NCBI RefSeq assembly: GCF_016918765.2
Contig: NZ_CP092104.1
Span: forward strand, 2,666,001 to 2,730,000
Direction of reading: 5' to 3'
DNA from: Flagellatimonas centrodinii
GTDB taxonomy: Bacteria > Pseudomonadota > Gammaproteobacteria > Nevskiales > Nevskiaceae
Length of the DNA: 64,000 bases
Positions within the stretch are counted from its first letter, which is position 1. Every line of letters begins with the position of its first letter. Made by a program: the position numbers and the translations under genes. Below are positions 17,624-26,256 of the stretch, in pieces. The notes under the pieces were generated by a model. It was not told where the DNA came from, did no database searches, and was given only the letters and a program-made list of their open reading frames with translations.

Positions 17624-17820
17624 AACGTGCGATCACCGGGTTTCTGCAGGACGAGGCGGGCGATTGGGTGGCCCGTCTGGCCTGTGGCCATCGCCAGCAT
17701 ACGCGCCATCGTCCGCCCTGGATCAACCGCCCCTGGGTGGTGACCGCGGCTGGACGGCAGGCAGCCGTGGGTGCCGAGCTGGAATGCGTGAAGTGCGACC
17801 AAGGCGCGCCACCGGAATAA
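17620..17820 (+). CDS. DUF3565 family small protein
   Basis: This 66-residue protein has the DUF3565 signature: AITGFLQDEAGDWVARLACGH, RHRPPW and a final CxxC-like pair (ECVKCDQG). A histidine and cysteines suggest metal binding, but function is unknown. It overlaps the upstream methyltransferase gene. Hairpin repeat C begins on its stop codon. Confidence 0.88.
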   Translation: MKRAITGFLQDEAGDWVARLACGHRQHTRHRPPWINRPWVVTAAGRQAAVGAELECVKCDQGAPPE

Positions 17821-17882
17821 ATGGGGTCAGACCACGAAAAATGCCGGTAATCTCGATAAATCTTGGTCTGTCGCCTATTGTT
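17816..17882. repeat. Hairpin repeat element, copy C
   Basis: It runs from AATAAATGGGGTCAGACC to TTGGTCTGTCGCC and overlaps the last codons of the DUF3565 gene. It has diverged from copies A and B at several positions, including one that weakens the hairpin. Confidence 0.8.
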
Positions 17883-18134
17883 CCTGAGGGAATCGCTGCA
17901 CAAGGTCGTGAGCGAAGGCAGGATAAGCGCAGTAGTTGTGTGGAGATTCCCTGAGCGCGTGCGGTGGGAACGGGCGGGACCACCTCGATCAGATTTCAAC
18001 CGGCCTGAAAATCTTGGGACAAGGCCTCCGGAGCCGGAGTCCAGCAATCACGGGGCCGAAGTGGGCAGGGGACGCCCGCCGACGGTGTGGGCACGAATTA
18101 CGGTGACACCGTAACGATTGAGCTGTGATAACGA
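17883..18134. other. Intergenic stretch with a 17-bp palindrome
   Basis: No gene is recognised. TTACGGTGACACCGTAA at 18,098-18,114 is a perfect 8-bp inverted repeat around one central base, of the size bound by TetR- or GntR-type dimers. No gene start lies beside it. The stretch 17,989-18,024 resembles 11,957-11,991. Confidence 0.5.
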
Positions 18135-18548
18135 CTATTTGGAAAACCAACCCGCGATCGGGTGCATCACCACCTCGCCATCCCCCAGGCGACAGCCGAT
18201 ATTCCCGGAAACCACGATTCTGCCGGGCTCGTGGGAGAGCTGAACTTCGTCGGTTTGTGTATCGCCGACGCCGCGGTGACAGGCCAGCTTGCTGTCGAGG
18301 TACAGCACCTGGGCGGAGTAGGGCTCTGCCGGGGCGTCCCCCTTGACACCAAAACTGACCATGGCATTGGCGCCGATCAGGTTGAAGTTCGTCAGGGGGC
18401 CAATCTTGGAGGGCATCACCAGCGTTCCGGACAATGGCGGTTGCCCTTCAATCTCCACATGCCATTTGTTGTCCTTCGCATGCGCGGCGCTGCTGATGAG
18501 GCCGGCCAATACCAGGGTGCAAAGTGCTGCGGTCTTTGAATGCAACAT
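18135..18548 (-). CDS. Exported hypothetical protein
   Basis: The 137-residue product starts with a signal peptide (ALCTLVLAGLISSAAHA, cleavage near residue 24) and a small beta-rich mature part with two cysteines (KLACHRG and NIGCRLG). I recognise no family. It lies in a leftward run of three genes for secreted proteins. Confidence 0.7.
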   Translation of the reverse strand: MLHSKTAALCTLVLAGLISSAAHAKDNKWHVEIEGQPPLSGTLVMPSKIGPLTNFNLIGANAMVSFGVKGDAPAEPYSAQVLYLDSKLACHRGVGDTQTDEVQLSHEPGRIVVSGNIGCRLGDGEVVMHPIAGWFSK

Positions 18549-18602
18549 CGCTTTTTACTCGTTGTGAAGAATCAGGGCATCGCTGCCGGGCAAGCGTTGC
18601 GC

Positions 18603-18950
18603 TTACGGCCGGGTGAAAAACATTTCAGCGCCTTTGTGATCAACGATCAATGTATCCCCATCAAACTGCTTGACCTCCCAGCGCTGTGGGCCTCGCTTGT
18701 CGGTGTAGTGGATCACCCCCTGATCAATCACGTAGTTGGCACGGCTTTTCTCCGCGCCCCCCTGGCTGTAATTGATCAGCTCCCCCGATGGCAGGAACTC
18801 CATGCCCAGGTTGACCGGCACTTTCTTCTCGCCGTCCAGAATCATGTGGGTAAAGGTCCATTTGCCAGACAGGGTCTTGCTTGAAAGATCGGCGCCGTAA
18901 GCGATGCCTGTCAGCAGCATCGAGAGCACGATGGGGAGAGCGATTTTCAT
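18603..18950 (-). CDS. Exported lipocalin-like hypothetical protein
   Basis: The 115-residue product has a signal peptide ending at IAYGA and a mature part of repeated beta strands (LSGKWTFTHM, GMEFLPSGELINYS, RWEVKQFDGDTLIV). The SGKW...FLPSG pattern recalls small lipocalin-like domains. No catalytic residues are evident. It lies 54 bases upstream of the other small exported gene. Confidence 0.68.
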   Translation of the reverse strand: MKIALPIVLSMLLTGIAYGADLSSKTLSGKWTFTHMILDGEKKVPVNLGMEFLPSGELINYSQGGAEKSRANYVIDQGVIHYTDKRGPQRWEVKQFDGDTLIVDHKGAEMFFTRP

Positions 18951-19047
18951 GGTTGCGTATCCTTTCCGGTTGGTGTGAACAGGCGTTCATCGACAGCAGT
19001 CTGCCGGCTACATAAGGGGGCGTACGGTGAAAAACACCGATACGTCA

Positions 19048-21606
19048 CTACTTCTTCGGCCATCCGCCATTCTCTGCCCAGAAGGCATCGACGCCCGGCA
19101 TGATGCGGTCGATCTGTGCCTGGCTCATGCCTTCCCGGCGCAGGCCCTCGATATATTCCGTGCGACTCTGGCGAACGGGCGCAGCGGGTTCAGCCGCGGG
19201 CCGCAGCTGCTGTGCGAGTTTTTTCTGGCGACTGTCTTCCGCCCAGCATGCAAGCAGCTTTACCTTGCAAATCGGCTTGCATTCCGGGGAGAGCGTTGCA
19301 ATGGGCTGGCAGTCACAGGCGCAGCGCGGGAAGTCCTGCACGGGGCTGGACGGCAGGTTGCCGCCGGTTCCACCTGGCTGCCCGCCCCGCGCATCGGGGG
19401 GCATGATGGACGCGAGGTCCTGATTCCCCAGCGCAGGGAAGGCCTGCGACAGGTCTTGCATGCCGGCTTCGGTGGTCTGCTGCAGGTAATCCGCCGCTTC
19501 GGGATCGCCTTCCCAGGGCGCGGCGATCACGAATTCGCCACGGATCGTTCTATCAACCGGGAGCGGCATGTCCTCGCCAGCATTGCTGAAGTCCACTGCA
19601 CTCAAGTCGGTCAGGTTGGCCTCGAACCGGCCACGCATGACGTAGGGCGTGAACTCCTCGATGCTGACCCGGCCGGATTGGCGATACTCCTGGCCGCGGC
19701 CTGGAATGGCGTCCTCGGGGCCCTTGGCCTGCAAGTTGCCACGCCCGGCGCCGCCGTTCACCACAATTTCGGCATTGTCGAACGCACCGGTGAAGCCGTA
19801 TTCGATCAGTGGAATCGTGATGGTGACCGTGGAGCCTTCGGTATCCCTGACCTCCTCCATGGCCTGCTTCCACTGTGAATCGGTGGACAAGGCGCCGTGG
19901 TCCGCGATCGCCGTCATCTGCGCCATGAATTGGGCCAGTCCCCCGCCCGTGCCGGTGGTTTGGGTCATATCGCCCATTGCGCCCGGGGTCAGCGACAGTT
20001 GAATGGAGGTAATCGGCCCGCAGCTGCTGGCCCCGAAGGGTTTCACGCAGCGCGCGCGCTTCCGCTCGAAGGTGGCATGGGCGCCCAGTGCGGTCTGGTT
20101 GCTCAGCGCTTCCAGCCCGGTCTCGACTTCGTTGCGGGCTGCGCTGCGGGTTGCGTCCTTCGCCCTGGTTTGCTTGGACGGGGCGGCTTTCGCTTTGGCG
20201 GACGTCGCTTTTGATGGTGGACTGGCTTGGGCCTGCTTTCGCGGCTGACTCAGATCGCTGACCCAGCGGCTGTAAGTCGCATTCAGCTGCAGGTCCGTGT
20301 TCAACGTGGTGGCGGGATCTGCCGCCATGTTGCTCACGATAAAAACGGTGGGTACGCCGCTGTCGATGCGAAAGCGCCAGTGCCCGAGATATCCACCCCC
20401 GGCCGGTGACGGCACAATCTGGGCGCTGCCGATGCGCGCGCCGCCCGCCGTCCCGATCTGCAAGGCCTGCAGTGCGGCCACCGTCTCGGCACGCGCCTGC
20501 AGGGAGACGTCAGCACGACCGGTCCCGGCGACATTCACCTTGAAACAGCGTGCGCCATTCTTGCGCAACGGCAACAGCGTGTCCCCAGAGGGGGCGCGAC
20601 CCGACAATGCAAGCTCGGTACAGCCACCAAAAACGTACTTGAGCCAGTTGTCCTGCGCCTGCTGCGCTGTACCGCCGGGCGCCTTGGTCAAGCGATCGGG
20701 TACGTAGCCGGCAAAGGTCGATACAAAAGCGGCGTACATCCGCTGAAGGCCAAGCCCGGTGGCTTTCCTGAGTCCGCGGTCCAGCCATTGCCCATCGGCG
20801 GGGCCGGACGCCCGATCAGCCAGAGGCTGGCTCAACACCGTCTTCAGGTAGCTGTAGTCAGGGGCGGTCGGCTTCAGGCCGGGACGGCCGTTATCTTTGG
20901 CGGCCGCGTAGTGTTCGGCGACGTAACGCCAGAAGGAAGACGTCCGGTACTCTTCCTTCTTGCCCAGGTCGGGCTGCCAGAGCGCCTTGTAATACGGCCG
21001 CCCACCGAGCCGGAAGCCGTCCTCCTTGCCTTTGTACATATCGACGCCCGCCAACTTGCGCGCAGCCTCCATTCCGACGGCCTGGGCCTGGCCCTCCACG
21101 ATCCAGTCGCGATCATCGATTTGTGCATGGCTGATGTAGGCGTGCTGGACGTTGTGGAATAGTTCATGCGCCAAGTCCTCGTACATCCGAGGTGCGGGCT
21201 TGCCATCCACAATCGCGCGGGAAAGATCGACCAGAAGGATCGACGAGCCGCCGGGTCTCGGCCCGGCTCGGGCAATCGGATCCTTGTCGTCATAGTCGTA
21301 GAGATAAACCCGATAAGCCTTGCCGCCCTTGCGCCCGTCAATAATCTGCAGCGGCGGCGCCTTGAAACCCATGAACTGGTAGTAGCTGGCCACCTTGGAA
21401 AGGTGGCGCTCAAGCTCGGCGACAGCGGCCTCCTGGGCCGAGCTGTAACCCGTAAACGGATTGATGGAGTCGAGTACCGAATTGACGCTCGGGTTCTTGT
21501 TCTCAAAAATGAATTCCGTGGTCGGCCAGGTTGCTGCCAGTACGGGTGAGGTCAATCCGGTTCCCAGCAGCAATACCGCCAGACCGTAACGGAGTGGATG
21601 CGCCAT
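19048..21606 (-). CDS. Large secreted HExxH putative metallopeptidase
   Basis: The 852-residue product has a signal peptide (LLLGTGLTSPVLAA). HELFH at 147-151 and E171 in WIVEGQA form a gluzincin-like zinc site (HExxH plus a downstream Glu), preceding a long region I do not recognise. A low-complexity Ala/Lys segment lies around residues 455-490. The C-terminus holds a cluster of six cysteines (CACDCQ, CKPICK). ATG at 21,606 was chosen because the signal peptide follows it. Activity and substrate are inference. Confidence 0.72.
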   Translation of the reverse strand: MAHPLRYGLAVLLLGTGLTSPVLAATWPTTEFIFENKNPSVNSVLDSINPFTGYSSAQEAAVAELERHLSKVASYYQFMGFKAPPLQIIDGRKGGKAYRVYLYDYDDKDPIARAGPRPGGSSILLVDLSRAIVDGKPAPRMYEDLAHELFHNVQHAYISHAQIDDRDWIVEGQAQAVGMEAARKLAGVDMYKGKEDGFRLGGRPYYKALWQPDLGKKEEYRTSSFWRYVAEHYAAAKDNGRPGLKPTAPDYSYLKTVLSQPLADRASGPADGQWLDRGLRKATGLGLQRMYAAFVSTFAGYVPDRLTKAPGGTAQQAQDNWLKYVFGGCTELALSGRAPSGDTLLPLRKNGARCFKVNVAGTGRADVSLQARAETVAALQALQIGTAGGARIGSAQIVPSPAGGGYLGHWRFRIDSGVPTVFIVSNMAADPATTLNTDLQLNATYSRWVSDLSQPRKQAQASPPSKATSAKAKAAPSKQTRAKDATRSAARNEVETGLEALSNQTALGAHATFERKRARCVKPFGASSCGPITSIQLSLTPGAMGDMTQTTGTGGGLAQFMAQMTAIADHGALSTDSQWKQAMEEVRDTEGSTVTITIPLIEYGFTGAFDNAEIVVNGGAGRGNLQAKGPEDAIPGRGQEYRQSGRVSIEEFTPYVMRGRFEANLTDLSAVDFSNAGEDMPLPVDRTIRGEFVIAAPWEGDPEAADYLQQTTEAGMQDLSQAFPALGNQDLASIMPPDARGGQPGGTGGNLPSSPVQDFPRCACDCQPIATLSPECKPICKVKLLACWAEDSRQKKLAQQLRPAAEPAAPVRQSRTEYIEGLRREGMSQAQIDRIMPGVDAFWAENGGWPKK

Positions 21607-21859
21607 GGAGATCCTTTCCCCTGATTCAGCCAGCGATCGGGCTGGCGTCTGTGTGCGTCTTGCCATCGGAGCATGACCAACAGCAATTCGAGAGCAGCCC
21701 GACCGCTTCTCCCATCCTGGTCAGTCTGCGGGCGCGAACGAGTGCGTCTGTAACGTGAACGCGCTCGCCAGAGACTAGATACCTTTCATGGTCACGTCCA
21801 GTGATCGGGCGTGCTCAACGCGTAGAGCGTGATGAACTGGGAGAAAAGAACCTGAAGCG

Positions 21860-22339
21860 TTAACCCACACCCTCCAACGCCAGCAGAAACCGCTTGGTGG
21901 GCAGGCCGCCGCCGAAGCCGGTCAATGAGCCGTCGGCGCCGATGACGCGATGGCAGGGCAGGACGATGGGCAGGGGGTTGCGGCCGTTTGCGGCGCCGAC
22001 GGCGCGGGTGGCGGTGGGGCGGCCGACATGCTCGGCGATCTGGCGATAGCTGAAGGTCTGGCCATAGGGGATGGTGGCCAGTGCCAGCCACACCCGGCGC
22101 TGGAAGTCGGTGCCTTGGGGCACCAGCGGCAGGTCGAAGGCCGTGCGCTGGCGCTGGAAGTATTCGCCCAGTTGCCGCTGGGTTTCCCGGATCAGCGGAT
22201 GGTCACCCGGGCGCCAATCCTCGCGTCGACGTACAGCGTGCTTGGTCTCATGAAATTCGATGGCGTGCAGGCCGGCGTCGGAGGCGGCGACCAGCAGTGG
22301 GCCAACGGGGCTGTCGATGTGGGTGTAGTACACGCTCAT
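21860..22339 (-). CDS. ogt: Methylated-DNA-[protein]-cysteine S-methyltransferase
   Basis: The 159-residue protein repairs O6-alkylguanine by taking the alkyl group onto C129 in the active-site motif PCHRVIG. The preceding helix-turn-helix segment FSYRQIAEHVGRPTATRAVGAA is typical. The start overlaps the stop of the Ada/AlkA gene by 4 bases, so the two repair proteins are coupled. Confidence 0.95.
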   Translation of the reverse strand: MSVYYTHIDSPVGPLLVAASDAGLHAIEFHETKHAVRRREDWRPGDHPLIRETQRQLGEYFQRQRTAFDLPLVPQGTDFQRRVWLALATIPYGQTFSYRQIAEHVGRPTATRAVGAANGRNPLPIVLPCHRVIGADGSLTGFGGGLPTKRFLLALEGVG

Positions 22340-23832
22340 GGGGTGTCTCCGGTGTTGGGCGGGCGCTCTGCGGCATGGCGCCACAGGTGCATGACGGCGT
22401 AACCGCGCCAGGGCCGCCAGGCGTCGGCATGGCTGCGCAGGGTCCTGGCGCTGAGGCGGCTGCCGTCGGTGGGAAGGGTTTTCTGCAGGACCAGGTCTTC
22501 GGCGGGAAAGGCATCAGGGTGGCCAAGCGCGCGCAGCGCGATGTACTGCGCGGTCCAGGGGCCGATGCCGGGCAGGGCGACCCAGCGTGCGACGAAGCGA
22601 TCCAGTGGGCTGTCGGGGCTGAAGTCCACCTGGCCGTCGAGCAGGGCGCGGGCGATGGCCTGCACGGTGGCGGCGCGGCTGCGGGTGAGGCCGATGCCGG
22701 TGAGGTCGGCATCGGCCAGCGCTTCGGGCGTGGGGAAAAGCTGAGTGAAGCCGCGTGCCGCGAGGGCTTCCGGCAGCGCTGTGCCGAAGCGCTGCGCCAG
22801 CCGCGTGGTGAGGGTGCGCGCGGCGGCCACACTCACCTGCTGGCCGACGACGGCGCGCACGGCGATCTCGAAGCCGTCCCAGCCGCTGGGGATGCGCAGT
22901 CCGGGGCGGCGTTTCAGCAGCGGGCGCAGGCGCGGGTCGACCTGAAGGGTGCGGGCGATGGCTTCCGGGTCGGCATCAAGATCGAACATGCGCCGCAGGC
23001 GGTTGACGGTGTCCAGCAACAGGGCCGGACGGGCACTGTGCAGCTCCAGCTTCAGTGCGTGTTCGCGGGTGCCGGGCCAGGCACTCACCCGCAGCCAGCC
23101 CGGGGCCTCTGCCGGACCGAAGGCGCGGGCGTAGCTGCGCGTATCCACCACTTCCACCCCTGGCAGCGCGCGGCCGCGCAGGAAATCGAGCATGGCGTTG
23201 AAGTCGTAGGGTGGGCGATAGCCCAGGCGCAGCGTCAGCGCGCCGCCGTCCGTAGCAGGGCTGCGCGTGCGCAGGTCACGCGGGGCCATGCGGTAGGCCT
23301 CGCGAAAGGTGGTGTTGAATCGGCGCAGGCTGCGAAAGCCGGCGGCCAGGGCGATCTCGGTGATCGGCAGCGCGGTTTCGGTGAGCAGTTGCTTGGCGAA
23401 CAGCAGGCGGCGAGTGCCATGCACGCCGATGGGTGGCGCGCCCAGACGGTCGACGAACAGGCGCCGTAGCTGCCGCTCGCCCACCTGTACGCGCTCGGCC
23501 AGTACCGACAGGGGTTGCTCGGCCAGCAGGCCCTGGTCGATGAGGGTGAGTGCGCGCGCCACCACGTCGTCCCCGCGTCGCCAGGTGCCGTCGGCAGGCG
23601 ACAGCTCGGGCCGGCAGCGCAGGCAGGGACGAAAGCCCGCGGCTTCTGCGGCAGCAGCATTGGCGTAGTAGCGAACGTTCTGCGGTTTTGGCGGCGGCGC
23701 CGGACAGACCGGCCGACAGTAGATGCCGGTACTGGTCACGGCGGTGAAGAACAATCCGTCGAACCGCGAGTCACGACTCAGCCGGGCCTGTTCACAGACC
23801 TGGGGCGTGGGGATGACGGCGAGGTTCGACAT
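22336..23832 (-). CDS. Ada-AlkA fusion: methylphosphotriester-responsive regulator with 3-methyladenine glycosylase
   Basis: Residues 25-80 are the Ada zinc domain with C39, C43, C70 and C73; C39 is the expected methyl acceptor. An AraC-type HTH follows (about 85-190). Residues 205-490 are AlkA glycosylase with LPGIGPWTAQYIALRALG and the catalytic Asp in DAFPAEDLVL. At 498 residues it fits the Ada-AlkA fusion class, which senses methylated DNA and excises alkylated bases. It forms an operon with ogt. Confidence 0.93.
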   Translation of the reverse strand: MSNLAVIPTPQVCEQARLSRDSRFDGLFFTAVTSTGIYCRPVCPAPPPKPQNVRYYANAAAAEAAGFRPCLRCRPELSPADGTWRRGDDVVARALTLIDQGLLAEQPLSVLAERVQVGERQLRRLFVDRLGAPPIGVHGTRRLLFAKQLLTETALPITEIALAAGFRSLRRFNTTFREAYRMAPRDLRTRSPATDGGALTLRLGYRPPYDFNAMLDFLRGRALPGVEVVDTRSYARAFGPAEAPGWLRVSAWPGTREHALKLELHSARPALLLDTVNRLRRMFDLDADPEAIARTLQVDPRLRPLLKRRPGLRIPSGWDGFEIAVRAVVGQQVSVAAARTLTTRLAQRFGTALPEALAARGFTQLFPTPEALADADLTGIGLTRSRAATVQAIARALLDGQVDFSPDSPLDRFVARWVALPGIGPWTAQYIALRALGHPDAFPAEDLVLQKTLPTDGSRLSARTLRSHADAWRPWRGYAVMHLWRHAAERPPNTGDTP

Positions 23833-23941
23833 GTCCGCAGGCTAGCACCCGGCGCGCGCGCGGACTGGCCGTTTTCGGACATGGATGCGGGTCGGAAGCG
23901 CGACCGGCACTATCCGTCTGACCTGCTCTCGACGGTTGCGG

Positions 23942-24985
23942 CTATGCCCCTGTTTCGAAAAACACCATCAAGCGTGGCAGGTAGTCCGCCAATGACCGGT
24001 TCGCATAGTCCCAGGCATGGGTGCCGATAATGTAGCTGTGCCAGCCGAAGTCGATGCCGGCCGCGTCGGCAGCCTGCTTGAAGCATCGGTTCGAGGCATG
24101 CAACAAGGCCTCGATGGCGACGGTGCCGACCACTGCGGGGTCCGTCAGGTCCGGCAGGCCGGGGAGTCCGGTGCTGGTGTAAATATCCACTTTGGTGTTG
24201 GCCAGGTTGCCGACCAGCCATCCCGGGTCGTGGGCCTTCCAGTTGTCGGAGTGGGTGGCCGGATCGCCGAACGGCGCAAATGGCGGGACACCGTTGAGCC
24301 CGGTCATTATCGCGGAGATCAGGGCCACCGCGCCGAGATGGCACACCGGGTTGTAGTAGATGTCCACGGCGCCAGAAAACGACGCGGCTGCGCCAAAAAG
24401 TCCCGGGCTGCGTGCAGCGTAGGACATCGATCCGAAGCCCCCCTGGGAGATGCCGACGATTGCGCGGCCTGATCGATCGGAGTGCGTGCGAAAGTTCTCG
24501 TCGATCCAGGCAACAAGTTCTTCGGTGTGAAAGGTTTCCCAGTTCGCGACCCCTCGGCTGGTGGTCTGATCTACCCAGTTGGTGTAGAAACCGCCGCCGT
24601 CAGCGTCGAAGGTGCCGTCCGGAATCACGACGATCATCGGCAGCGAAGCCGTCATCTCGACCGTGTCGATGTTGTTGAGCCAGACGTCGGCGGTGTTGCT
24701 CGTTCCCGGGAGCGCATAAAGCACGGGATAGCGGCGCCTTGGGTCGCTGTCGTAAGTCGTCGGCAGGATGACGTTGATCCGCAGCGGCGTTGTGGTGGAC
24801 TTTTCCAGCGATGGCGTCGACACCCGATAACGCAGTACTCGGTCGGAGTCGACCTGCATGTCGACGACAGTGATGGCGGACGCTGCGGAGGTTTCGGGCC
24901 GGGTCGACCCGCCGCAGCCGCCGACTACGACGGAATAAAGCAGCAGCAACATGCCACCGAGGCGGTGAGGGCGAACCACAGTCAT
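23942..24985 (-). CDS. Esterase D/antigen 85-type lipoprotein esterase
   Basis: The 347-residue protein is an alpha/beta hydrolase. It starts with a lipoprotein signal (LLLLYSVVVGGCGGS). The core has RRYPVLYALPGTS, the nucleophile elbow GISQGGFGSMSYAA and a late histidine in GTHAWDYANRSLADYLP. The family cleaves acyl esters. ATG at 24,985 overlaps the upstream esterase stop by 4 bases, so the two genes are coupled. Confidence 0.85.
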   Translation of the reverse strand: MTVVRPHRLGGMLLLLYSVVVGGCGGSTRPETSAASAITVVDMQVDSDRVLRYRVSTPSLEKSTTTPLRINVILPTTYDSDPRRRYPVLYALPGTSNTADVWLNNIDTVEMTASLPMIVVIPDGTFDADGGGFYTNWVDQTTSRGVANWETFHTEELVAWIDENFRTHSDRSGRAIVGISQGGFGSMSYAARSPGLFGAAASFSGAVDIYYNPVCHLGAVALISAIMTGLNGVPPFAPFGDPATHSDNWKAHDPGWLVGNLANTKVDIYTSTGLPGLPDLTDPAVVGTVAIEALLHASNRCFKQAADAAGIDFGWHSYIIGTHAWDYANRSLADYLPRLMVFFETGA

Positions 24986-26073
24986 TGCCGGGACTCCACG
25001 CAAGACAGTGCGGTGTCCGATCGGCGAAACCGCTTGAAGAAGGCCCAGGACAGTTCTGCGCCGCTTGGGGCCTGCGGATCGGTGAAGCCAGCGAGACTCG
25101 GATCATCCGACCCCCCGGGCCAGTAGTGCGCCATCTGCTCGATGCGGACCTGCTCGAGAATCCGGCACCCGTTCGCGTCCCGGTAGATATCGATGTGATA
25201 CGGGTAGCCGCCAGCCGGTGTGACGGCGATGGTTTCGGTCGGCGCGAGCGGGAAGGGCACATACAGACTTCCGGAGGCCGCCAGATTGTTGGTCATCAGC
25301 CACTGCTGAACCGCATGCGCGCCACTCGCAGGGGTTGCGGCGGCGTCGTTATCGCCCTGGAAGTTGATCACCGGCAGCACGCGCGCATGCGTGCCCATTG
25401 CCTGATGCGCTGCCAGTGCCAGCAATTCGGGGCGCAACAGCGCCGGGCCAAGCGGCTGGGCAAGGCCGGCCAGGCCGATGCCATAGGCACCGGCCTCGGC
25501 GATACCGATCGCGGCGTACAGATCGGGATAGGTCGCACCCATGATGCTGGTCATCCAGCCACCGGCAGACATGCCGATGATGTAGACGCGCTCGGGGTCG
25601 ACGTTCCAGGTGGCCATCGCCTGGCGCGTGAGCTCGGCAATCGCCTGCGTGTCACCGACGTCGCGTTGCATCTCCGCCGGGTTGTAGAAGCGCCAGGCCT
25701 GCAGGGGATGGCGGCCAAGTGCACGGTCGGTTTCGTGATCCGGATACATGACGATGAAGCGCTCGCGTGCTGCCAGCGGGTCGAACAGATTTGCCGCACG
25801 TTGCTGCTCCGCCGTGGTGTTGGCGCCGTGCAGCACCACGACCATCGGCGCGGGCCGCTCCGGGTGCACCGTGCCTGGTACATAGACCAGACTTCGGTAT
25901 TGCCCATAGGCATTGGCGTACCGGATCTCGGTCGACAAGTCTGGACGGGCAGGGGCCTCCGAGCCGGAGCAGCCGGTCACGAGTGATATCAGCGTGCCCA
26001 GCAGCACGAGCACGCAAGATGTCCGCCCGATGGTCGACGCCCGGGTGGCGAGGCCTCCACAAAGATGAATCAC
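24982..26073 (-). CDS. PHB depolymerase/LpqC-type lipoprotein esterase
   Basis: The protein has a lipoprotein signal (VLVLLGTLISLVTGCSGS) and an alpha/beta hydrolase fold: PMVVVLHGANTTAEQQ as oxyanion region, nucleophile in YIIGMSAGGWMTSIM, Asp in NFQGDNDAAATP and His in IEQMAHYWPGG. This is the extracellular PHB-depolymerase-like esterase family. GTG at 26,073 follows GGAG by 10 bases and is my preferred start; an upstream ATG at 26,115 is possible. It lies divergent from an AraC-type regulator. Confidence 0.82.
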   Translation of the reverse strand: MIHLCGGLATRASTIGRTSCVLVLLGTLISLVTGCSGSEAPARPDLSTEIRYANAYGQYRSLVYVPGTVHPERPAPMVVVLHGANTTAEQQRAANLFDPLAARERFIVMYPDHETDRALGRHPLQAWRFYNPAEMQRDVGDTQAIAELTRQAMATWNVDPERVYIIGMSAGGWMTSIMGATYPDLYAAIGIAEAGAYGIGLAGLAQPLGPALLRPELLALAAHQAMGTHARVLPVINFQGDNDAAATPASGAHAVQQWLMTNNLAASGSLYVPFPLAPTETIAVTPAGGYPYHIDIYRDANGCRILEQVRIEQMAHYWPGGSDDPSLAGFTDPQAPSGAELSWAFFKRFRRSDTALSCVESRQ

Positions 26074-26256
26074 GTTCTTGTTTCTCCACAGGTGCCGCGC
26101 CCGTGCACCCCTCATGGGCCCCGGCCGTGCAGATTGGGTCTGTCCAGCACGAGACGTTGCGCAGCAGCCGACCCTTGCGTGCATCCTATCGGCGCAACTG
26201 ACTGAAGATAATAGGAAGAACATGCCAATATTCTTGTCATTTATGGCCACGACAGC

